DNA of 20,417 nucleotides. Origin: Palsa-1447 sp964509885 (lineage in GTDB: Bacteria > Verrucomicrobiota > Verrucomicrobiia > Opitutales > Opitutaceae). Positions 14,628 to 20,417 of the stretch are shown piece after piece; the first letter of the stretch is position 1; every line of letters starts with the position of its first letter. The notes beneath the pieces are model-generated. The model had not been told where the DNA came from, did not search any database, and saw only the letters and a program-made list of their open reading frames with translations. The position numbers and the translations under genes were made by a program. The stretch is from contig CAZDZL010000054.1 in the NCBI GenBank assembly GCA_964509885.1, forward strand, positions 1-20,417, given 5' to 3'.

Positions 14628-16883
14628 ATGACGCCATCCCGACGCCCGCTTGTCCTTTCGCTGGCCGCCGCGGCCGCGCTGGCCTGCCCGGCGCTCGGCG
14701 CGGCGGACGCGGCCGCCCCCGCGCCCCTGCCCTCGCAGCCCTACGTCTTCAGGAACGTCGCCCTCGGCGGCGGGGGCTTCGTGACCGGGATCGTCTTCAA
14801 CCCCGCGGAGAAGGGCCTCGTCTACATCCGCACCGACGTCGGCGGCGCCTACCGCAGGGACGCCGCCTCGGCGCGGTGGGAGCCCCTCCTCGACTGGGCC
14901 GGCCAGGGGGACTGGAACCTCTACGGGGTCGAGAGCCTGGCCTCGGACCCGCTCGAGCCCGCGCGGGTGTACATCGCAGCAGGGACCTACACCAACCCCG
15001 CGGTCAGCAACGGGGAGATCCTGCGCTCGGCGGACCACGGCAGGACGTGGGCGCGCACCCCCCTGCCCTTCAAGTTCGGCGGCAACGAGAACGGCCGCAA
15101 CAACGGCGAGCGCCTGGCCGTCGACCCCAACGACGGCCGGGTGCTCTTCCTCGGTACCCGGCTGGAGGGCCTCTGGAGGAGCGCCGACTACGGCGCCACG
15201 TGGGCGCGCGTCGCCTCGTTCCCGGAGTTTGACGAGGCCATCCCGAGGCCGAGGAGCAACGGCGGCTACACCTACGTGCCCCAGAACGTGGGGATCGACA
15301 TCGTCTGCTTCGACGCCCGAAGCGGCCGGCGCGGCTCGCCGACCTCGACCCTCTACGCGTTCGCGTCCACCCCGGGCCCCAGCGTGTTTCGCAGCGTGGA
15401 CGCCGGGGCGACATGGGCCGCGGTCGCCGGGCAGCCCCTCGGCTTTCGCCCGACCCGCGCCGCGCTCGGCGCGACGGGCGCCCTCTACGTGAGCTACGGC
15501 CTCGAGTCCGGCCCGAACTCCATGACGGACGGCGCCGTTTGGAAGCTCGACACGGCGGCCGGCGCCTGGACCGACGTGACCCCGGAGAGGCCCACGCAGG
15601 ACGTCCGCTTCGGGTACGGGTCGGTGGCGGTGGACCCGGCCCACCCCGACACGGTCCTCGCGGGGACGTGGAACCATTACCACCCGCTGGACGAGATCTT
15701 CCGGAGCACGGACGCCGGAAGGACCTGGGTGCCCGTCCTCGAGGGGGCAAAGTGGGACCACTCCGCGGCGCCGTACACGGCCTCGATGAACCGCCACTGG
15801 ATCTCGGACGTCGAGATCGACCCCTTCGACCCCGACCACGCGATCTTCGACACCGGATACGGCGTCTGGGCCACGCACGACCTGCGGGACGCGGACAGGG
15901 GCAAGCCGACTGCCTGGGCATTCGAGGACGAGGGGATCGAGGAGACGGTGCCCCTCACCCTGGTGAGCCCCCCGGACGGCGCCCACCTCCTGAGCGGAGT
16001 CGGCGACGTCGACGGCTTCCGCCACGAAGACCTCTCTGTGTCGCCGCCCTCCGGGCGTTTCGGGACGCCCGCGTTCAAGAACACGGCGCGCCTCGCGTTC
16101 GCCTGGAAGCACCCCGAGGTAATCGTGCGCTCCGGGAACACCTACCACAACAACCTGACGACGGGCGCCTACTCCCTCGACGGGGGGCGCTCCTGGAAGG
16201 CGTTCGCAAGCGAGCCGCCGGGCACCGTCGGCCCCTACTGGCGCGGCGAGGGCCCGATCGCGATCTCGCCCGACGCGAAGACCATCGTCTGGTCCCCGAC
16301 GGGCGTCGCCGCCCACTACACGCATGACTGGGGCCAGACGTGGTTCCCGTGCGTCGGCGGGTCGGTCAACCTCGCCGTCGCCGCCGACACCGTCAACGCC
16401 TCGAAGTTCTACGCCTACGACACCGAGGCCGGCTCGATCGTCGTCAGCACCGACGGGGCGAAGAGCTTCACGTCAAAGGGGGCGGGCCTTCCCGTCCTCA
16501 AGGGCCGGTGGGGCCCGGCCCCGGGCAAGCTCTATGCGGTCCCGGGAAGCGAGGGCGAGTTCTGGGTCATCGCAAACGGCGTCCTGCTGCACTCGAGGGA
16601 CGCCGGGGCCTCGGTCCAGGCGTCGCCGGGCGTCGAGGCCGAGCTCGTGGGCTTCGGCATGGCGGCCCCGGGCCGCAGGAACGCGGCCGTCTTCATGGCC
16701 GGCCGGGTCGCCGGCCAGGAGGGCCTCTTCCGCTCCGACGACGGCGTTGCCTGGGTGCGGATCAACGACGAGCGCCACGGCTTCGGCCAGATGCGGGCCA
16801 TCACGGGCGACCCGCGCCTCTACGGCAGGGTGTACTTCGGGACGGGCGGGCGCGGGATCCTCTACGGCGACATCGCCAGGTGA
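14628..16883 (+). CDS. Secreted glycoside hydrolase family 74 xyloglucanase
   Basis: A 751-residue exported enzyme. Residues 1-25 (MTPSRRPLVLSLAAAAALAC then PALGA) form a signal peptide with a possible AxA cleavage near residue 26. The mature part begins PYVFRNVALGGGGFVTGIVF, the start of the GH74 double-propeller. RTDVGGAYR carries the catalytic-base Asp70, and GVGDVDGFRHEDL carries Asp460 at the position of the acid. Asp-box-like turns recur through both propellers (SADHGRTW, SADYGATW, SVDAGATW, STDAGRTW, SLDGGRSW). No carbohydrate-binding or dockerin module follows. Endo-xyloglucanase activity is expected, but some GH74 enzymes act on chain ends. ATG 14628 was chosen over the upstream TTG because it gives a clean signal peptide and follows CCCCGAAACCCC. 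It is convergent with cimA. Confidence 0.93.
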   Translation: MTPSRRPLVLSLAAAAALACPALGAADAAAPAPLPSQPYVFRNVALGGGGFVTGIVFNPAEKGLVYIRTDVGGAYRRDAASARWEPLLDWAGQGDWNLYGVESLASDPLEPARVYIAAGTYTNPAVSNGEILRSADHGRTWARTPLPFKFGGNENGRNNGERLAVDPNDGRVLFLGTRLEGLWRSADYGATWARVASFPEFDEAIPRPRSNGGYTYVPQNVGIDIVCFDARSGRRGSPTSTLYAFASTPGPSVFRSVDAGATWAAVAGQPLGFRPTRAALGATGALYVSYGLESGPNSMTDGAVWKLDTAAGAWTDVTPERPTQDVRFGYGSVAVDPAHPDTVLAGTWNHYHPLDEIFRSTDAGRTWVPVLEGAKWDHSAAPYTASMNRHWISDVEIDPFDPDHAIFDTGYGVWATHDLRDADRGKPTAWAFEDEGIEETVPLTLVSPPDGAHLLSGVGDVDGFRHEDLSVSPPSGRFGTPAFKNTARLAFAWKHPEVIVRSGNTYHNNLTTGAYSLDGGRSWKAFASEPPGTVGPYWRGEGPIAISPDAKTIVWSPTGVAAHYTHDWGQTWFPCVGGSVNLAVAADTVNASKFYAYDTEAGSIVVSTDGAKSFTSKGAGLPVLKGRWGPAPGKLYAVPGSEGEFWVIANGVLLHSRDAGASVQASPGVEAELVGFGMAAPGRRNAAVFMAGRVAGQEGLFRSDDGVAWVRINDERHGFGQMRAITGDPRLYGRVYFGTGGRGILYGDIAR

Positions 16884-16910
16884 CGCGCCGTAAGTTGCGC
16901 GCGGCCGGGC

Positions 16911-18485
16911 TCAGGCCTTGGCCGCGATCGAGAGGCGGTACTCGACCGCGTCCCTCAGCGCCTCCCATGAGGCGTCGATGATGTTGTCGCTCACGCCGAC
17001 CGTGCCCCAGATCGAGTGGCCGTCGCCGCTCTCGACGAGGACGCGGGTCTTGGAGCCGGTTCCCTCGTTGCCCTCCACGATGCGCACCTTGAAGTCGCGC
17101 AGGGTCATGTCGCGCAGCTGCGGGAAGGTCTTCTCCAGGCCGAGGCGAAGCGCCTTGTCGAGCGCCCCGATCGGGCCCGCCGACTCGGCCACCGTGTGGA
17201 TGGACTCCCCGTTGACCTTCACGCGGACCGTCGCCTCGGACCAGATGTCGGCGCCGTGGCGCTCGACGATGACCCGGTAGCCCTCGACCTCGAAGAGCTC
17301 CTTGTGGCGCCCGAGCTTGCGGGCGACCAGCAGCTTGAAGGAGGCGTCGGCGGCCTCGTACTCGTAGCCCCGGAACTCGCGCTCCTTAAGCTCCTCGACC
17401 AGCCCCTTCAGCTCGGGGCTCTTCTCGTCCAGGTCCACCCCGAACTCCCTGGCCTTGAGCGCCAGGCTGCTGCGCCCGGCCATGTCCGAGACGAGGACGC
17501 GGGTCCTGTTGCCGACGAGCGCCGGGTCGATGTGCTCGTAGCTGCGGGCGACCTTCTGCGCCGCGTTCGCGTGGAGGCCCCCCTTGTGCGCGAAGGCCGA
17601 CTGGCCGACGAACGGCGCCTTGGCGTCCGGCCGCAGGTTCGCGAGCTCGTCGAAGAAGAGGGAAAGGTCGCGCAGCTGCGCCATGTTGGGCGCGCAGTTC
17701 ATCGGGCGCCCCATCTTGAGCGCGAGGTTGGGAAGGATGGAGACCAGGTTCGCGTTGCCGACCCTCTCGCCGTAGCCGTTCATGGTCCCCTGCACGAGGC
17801 TGGCGCCCGCGTCGACGCCCGCGAGCGTCACGGCGACCCCGAGGCCGCTGTCGTTGTGGCAGTGGACGCCCACGAGCTCCGAGCCGAAGCGCTTCACGAC
17901 CGCCGCCGTAATTTCGAGCACCTGGGGAACGAGCTTGCCCCCGTTCGTCTCGCAGAGGGACAGGTTGGAGGCCCCGCCGCGCGCGGCCGCCTCCAGCGTG
18001 CGCAGCGCGTACTCAGGGTTGTCCAGGTAGCCGTCGAAGAAGTGCTCCGCGTCGTAGATCACCTCGCGCCCCTGCGCGGTCAGGAAGCGTATGGAGTCCT
18101 CGATCATCGCGAGGTTCTCCTCCGCGGTCGTCCGCAGGATCTCGGTCACGTGCAGGAGCCAGGTCTTGCCGACAAGCGTCACGACGGGCATCCCGCTGTC
18201 CAGGAGCGTCCTGAGCTGCGGGTCCGCCTCGGCCTTGGAGCCCGCCCGGCGCGTGGAGCCGAACGCGGCCAGCTTCGCATGGGAGAGCTTCAGGTTCCTC
18301 GCCTCGGCGAAGAACGCGATGTCCCTGGGGTTCGACCCGGGGAATCCCCCCTCGATGTAGTCGACCCCGAACTGGTCCAGGCGCCTCGCCACCAGCAGCT
18401 TGTCCGCCACGGAGAAGCTGATCCCCTCCCCCTGCGTCCCGTCGCGGAGGGTGGTGTCGTAGATCCTTATCTTGGATGAGGCCAT
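16911..18485 (-). CDS. cimA: (R)-citramalate synthase
   Basis: A 524-residue enzyme that condenses acetyl-CoA and pyruvate to citramalate, the first step of the threonine-independent route to 2-oxobutanoate and isoleucine. The N-terminus IRIYDTTLRDGTQGEGISFS, with its early DGTQGEG variant, marks the CimA/LeuA-like branch. GVHCHNDSGLGVA (206-218) holds the metal-binding His pair, QGTMNGYGERVGNANL follows, and the C-terminal 130 or so residues form the LeuA dimerisation/allosteric domain that binds the product amino acid. Length and motifs fit the CimA subgroup rather than 2-isopropylmalate synthase, but experimental substrate is not proven. ATG 18485 begins just before the first strand. Upstream in-frame codons fall in the thrC end. 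It lies 16 bp after thrC. Confidence 0.88.
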   Translation of the reverse strand: MASSKIRIYDTTLRDGTQGEGISFSVADKLLVARRLDQFGVDYIEGGFPGSNPRDIAFFAEARNLKLSHAKLAAFGSTRRAGSKAEADPQLRTLLDSGMPVVTLVGKTWLLHVTEILRTTAEENLAMIEDSIRFLTAQGREVIYDAEHFFDGYLDNPEYALRTLEAAARGGASNLSLCETNGGKLVPQVLEITAAVVKRFGSELVGVHCHNDSGLGVAVTLAGVDAGASLVQGTMNGYGERVGNANLVSILPNLALKMGRPMNCAPNMAQLRDLSLFFDELANLRPDAKAPFVGQSAFAHKGGLHANAAQKVARSYEHIDPALVGNRTRVLVSDMAGRSSLALKAREFGVDLDEKSPELKGLVEELKEREFRGYEYEAADASFKLLVARKLGRHKELFEVEGYRVIVERHGADIWSEATVRVKVNGESIHTVAESAGPIGALDKALRLGLEKTFPQLRDMTLRDFKVRIVEGNEGTGSKTRVLVESGDGHSIWGTVGVSDNIIDASWEALRDAVEYRLSIAAKA

Positions 18486-18501
18486 GGTGCGGCGCCCCGT
18501 C

Positions 18502-19860
18502 TTATACGGCGCGGGTTTCGATGAAGCCACGTATTGCCGCCGCGTCAGCCACAATCTTGTGGCGCACGATCGGCAGGTCCCTCAGGGCCTCCAGCGAGGG
18601 GTGCGTCGGCGCGAAGCCGATTGCGGCCCGGATCGTGTCCGGGAACTTGGCCGGGTGCGCCGTCGCCAGGACGACGCTCGGCCTCGTGCGCTCCATGTCC
18701 GCGAAGGCGCAGGCGGTGTGCGGGTCCACCACGTAGCCGTAGGCCCGGTGGACCTGGCGGATGATCCCGTGGATCTCCGCGTCCGTGCACCGCGACGACG
18801 TGAACGTGTCCCGGTCGAAGCTCTCGAAGCGGTAGGCCCCCTTCGAGCGGATCTCGGCCATGACCGTCCGGACGCGGTCTGCGTCCCTGCCGAGGCTGTA
18901 GTAGATGAACCTCTCGAAGTTCGAGGCGACCTGGATGTCCATCGACGGGGCGAGGCTCGGCACCACCGCGCCGACCCGGTACTCGCCGGTCGTGAAGAGC
19001 CGGTGCAGGAGGTCGTTCTGGTTCGTGGCGACCCGGAAGCCCCGGATCGGCACCCCCATCTTCTGGAGCATCCATCCCGCAAGGACGTTCCCGAAGTTTC
19101 CCGTGGGCACGACGAAGTCGGCCGTCCGCTGGTGGTCGGGGGGAAGGCGAAGCCAGGCGTGCAGGTAATAGACGCACTGGGCCAGCACGCGGGCGATGTT
19201 GATCGAGTTCACCGCGGCGAGCCTGTGGCGGGTGCGGAAGGGCCCGTCCGCGAGGATGTCCTTCAGGACGGCCTGGGCGTCGTCGAAGGAGCCGTCGACC
19301 GCGAGGGCGTGCACGTTCGGCGCCCCGGTGCACGCCATCTGGCGCTCCTGCAGGGGCGAGACGCGGCCGTCGGGATAGAGGATGAAGACGGCCGCGCCCT
19401 CCTTGCCCATGAGCCCGTGGATGGCGGCCGCGCCGGTGTCACCCGAGGTGGCGCCGAGCGCGTTGATCGTCTCGCCCCGCAGGCGGCACTGGCGGGCGTA
19501 GAGGTTGCCGAGGAGCTGGAGCGCGAAGTCCTTGAAGGCGAGCGTGGGGCCGTGGAAGAGCTCAAGGACGTGGATGTCCGGTGACAAAGACAGGAGCGGC
19601 GCCACCTCCGCCCGGTCGAACGTCGCGTATGAGGCCGCGACGAGCGGGCGCAGCTCGCCCTCCGGGATGTCGGTCGCGAACCTCGACAGGAAGCGGGCGC
19701 AGAGCTCCGGGTACGAGAGCCCGACGAAGCGCGCGAGCTCGCCGGAGAGGTCCGGGAGCTCCTCCGGGACGAAGAGGCCCCCGTCGGGGGCCAGCCCCAG
19801 GGCCACGGCGTCCGCGAAGCCCGTGGGAGGGGTGCCGCCCCGTGTCGAGACGTAGCGCAT
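18502..19860 (-). CDS. thrC: Threonine synthase
   Basis: A 452-residue PLP enzyme that converts O-phosphohomoserine to threonine. It starts MRYVSTRGGTPPTGFADAVA and continues with LAPDGGLFVPE, the standard N-terminus of this family. LFHGPTLAFKDFALQLLG (101-118) includes the PLP-binding Lys110. GATSGDTGAAA and FVVPTGNFGNVLAGW are the phosphate-cradle motifs. Later PHTACAF and VVLATAHPAKFP match the C-terminal domain. The length is that of the larger (class 2, proteobacterial/fungal) type. It sits 18 bp after the lysC stop and 16 bp before cimA, so one transcript is likely. The ATG at 19860 has a GC-rich leader without a Shine-Dalgarno box. Confidence 0.95.
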   Translation of the reverse strand: MRYVSTRGGTPPTGFADAVALGLAPDGGLFVPEELPDLSGELARFVGLSYPELCARFLSRFATDIPEGELRPLVAASYATFDRAEVAPLLSLSPDIHVLELFHGPTLAFKDFALQLLGNLYARQCRLRGETINALGATSGDTGAAAIHGLMGKEGAAVFILYPDGRVSPLQERQMACTGAPNVHALAVDGSFDDAQAVLKDILADGPFRTRHRLAAVNSINIARVLAQCVYYLHAWLRLPPDHQRTADFVVPTGNFGNVLAGWMLQKMGVPIRGFRVATNQNDLLHRLFTTGEYRVGAVVPSLAPSMDIQVASNFERFIYYSLGRDADRVRTVMAEIRSKGAYRFESFDRDTFTSSRCTDAEIHGIIRQVHRAYGYVVDPHTACAFADMERTRPSVVLATAHPAKFPDTIRAAIGFAPTHPSLEALRDLPIVRHKIVADAAAIRGFIETRAV

Positions 19861-19878
19861 GCCCCCGGGGTGCCCGCC

Positions 19879-20417
19879 CTAGACCTTGTCGAGCCCGAAG
19901 GCCGCGTGGGCCACGCGGACGGCCTCGTCGGCGCGGTCGAGGTCGACGACGACGGATATCTTTATCTCCGAGGTGCTGATGAGGTCGATGTTGACCCCCG
20001 CCTCGGCCAGGGCCTCGAACAGGATCGCGGCCACGCCGCTGTGGGTCTTCATGCCGACGCCGACGACCGAGAGCTTCGCGATATGCTCGTGCACGCCCAC
20101 CTGGCCGCCGCCGATGGCGAGCAGCACGGGCTTTAGCGCCTTCTCGGCCTTCCTTGTGTCGGCCAGCGGCACCGTGAAGGTGAGGTTGGCCACGCCCTTG
20201 TGGCCGGCGTTCTGGATGATCATGTCGACGTTCACGCTCGCGTCGGCGAGGGCCCGGAAGACTTTCGCGGCGCAGCCCGGCTTGTCCGGCAGGTTGCTGA
20301 TGACGACCTTGGCCTGGTCCTTGTCGGCGGCGATGCCGCGGACGACGACCTGTTCCATGTAAGCGACTTCTTCTTTCACGAGTGTCCCTGGGTTGTGGTT
20401 GAACGAGGAGCGGACTT
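19879..20417 (-). CDS. lysC: Aspartate kinase, C-terminal part (gene continues past window end)
   Basis: The last 178 codons of aspartokinase, first enzyme of the aspartate family. The frame is open to the window edge and starts VRSSFNHNPGTLVKEEVAYM, a stretch that precedes the regulatory region in full-length enzymes. The gene is therefore truncated by the window rather than starting at GTG 20379. Two ACT domains follow. The first is from VVVRGIAADKDQAKVVI to about ALKPVL. The second is from IAKLSVVGVGMKTHSGVAAI to SEIKISVVVDLDRADEAV. KTHSGVA and ISTSEIKIS are the allosteric lysine/threonine-binding elements, so feedback control by lysine or threonine is expected. The catalytic domain is not visible. 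It lies 18 bp upstream of thrC in the same direction. Confidence 0.92.
   Translation of the reverse strand, partial: VRSSFNHNPGTLVKEEVAYMEQVVVRGIAADKDQAKVVISNLPDKPGCAAKVFRALADASVNVDMIIQNAGHKGVANLTFTVPLADTRKAEKALKPVLLAIGGGQVGVHEHIAKLSVVGVGMKTHSGVAAILFEALAEAGVNIDLISTSEIKISVVVDLDRADEAVRVAHAAFGLDKV

Noticed and set aside
14403..16325. A 640-codon minus-strand frame opposite the GH74 gene, and similar long frames opposite GH1 (4383-6182) and cimA (17016-18479)
   Set aside because: All are antisense to genes with full family motifs, have Arg/Val/Gly-rich composition and match no family.
16884..16910. Bidirectional terminator between GH74 and cimA
   Set aside because: The 27-bp gap has only short CGCG repeats and no U-tract in either direction.
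20358..20379. Internal start (GTG 20379 or ATG 20358) for a separate aspartokinase beta subunit
   Set aside because: The frame is open to the window edge with family sequence (VRSSFNHNPGTL) upstream, and no ribosome-binding site precedes either codon. Internal initiation as in Bacillus cannot be excluded but is not supported.

Overview
The window is GC-rich, densely coding bacterial chromosome. Its content suggests a free-living Gram-negative heterotroph that lives on plant polysaccharide. It has an ExbB/ExbD/TonB-type energy-transducing operon, four genes for beta-glucan or xyloglucan use (GH3, GH1, GH74 and a ROK sugar kinase) and a sodium:solute symporter. Almost no gene has a Shine-Dalgarno box, and many starts follow a C-rich leader. 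Together with the gene families this points to Verrucomicrobiota, possibly Opitutaceae. That assignment is inference, because no rRNA or other taxonomic marker is present.

Layout. 1-2235 (minus strand): exbB, exbD, tonB, then the first 69 codons of a GH3 beta-glucosidase cut by the window edge. 2327-3936 (plus): tmk and holB, overlapping by ATGA. 3914-6179 (minus): a GH1 beta-glucosidase followed by a ROK sugar kinase. 6375-7505 (plus): an orphan MalK/MsmK/UgpC-type ABC ATPase, divergent from GH1 across a 195-bp spacer that holds a perfect inverted repeat. 7507-9466 (minus): an SSS symporter followed by a 69-residue two-helix membrane protein. 9672-12140 (plus): an 822-residue membrane-anchored protein of unknown function containing three copies of a module of about 140 residues. 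12174-12829 (minus): a PIN (VapC-like) toxin and antitoxin pair with a regularly spaced operator array. 12938-13021 (minus): tRNA-Tyr(GUA). 13133-14569 (plus): cardiolipin synthase. 14628-16883 (plus): a secreted GH74 xyloglucanase. 16911-20417 (minus): lysC (its C-terminal part only), thrC and cimA, apparently one operon.

How the genes may work together. GH74 would cut xyloglucan outside the cytoplasm. GH3 and GH1 would release glucose or related sugars, the symporter or an ABC importer would bring them in, and the ROK kinase would phosphorylate them. The TonB-type operon could energise outer-membrane uptake. The lysC-thrC-cimA operon joins aspartate-family entry, threonine synthesis and the citramalate route, so it places two sources of 2-oxobutanoate for isoleucine under one promoter.

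The least explained items are the triplicated-module protein, the symporter-linked small membrane protein, the 19-bp-periodic operator of the toxin-antitoxin pair, and the recurring AAA(A/T)CCCC-type leaders before start codons. I saw no insertion sequence, CRISPR array, prophage or rRNA gene. No stretch over about 210 bp lacks a feature.
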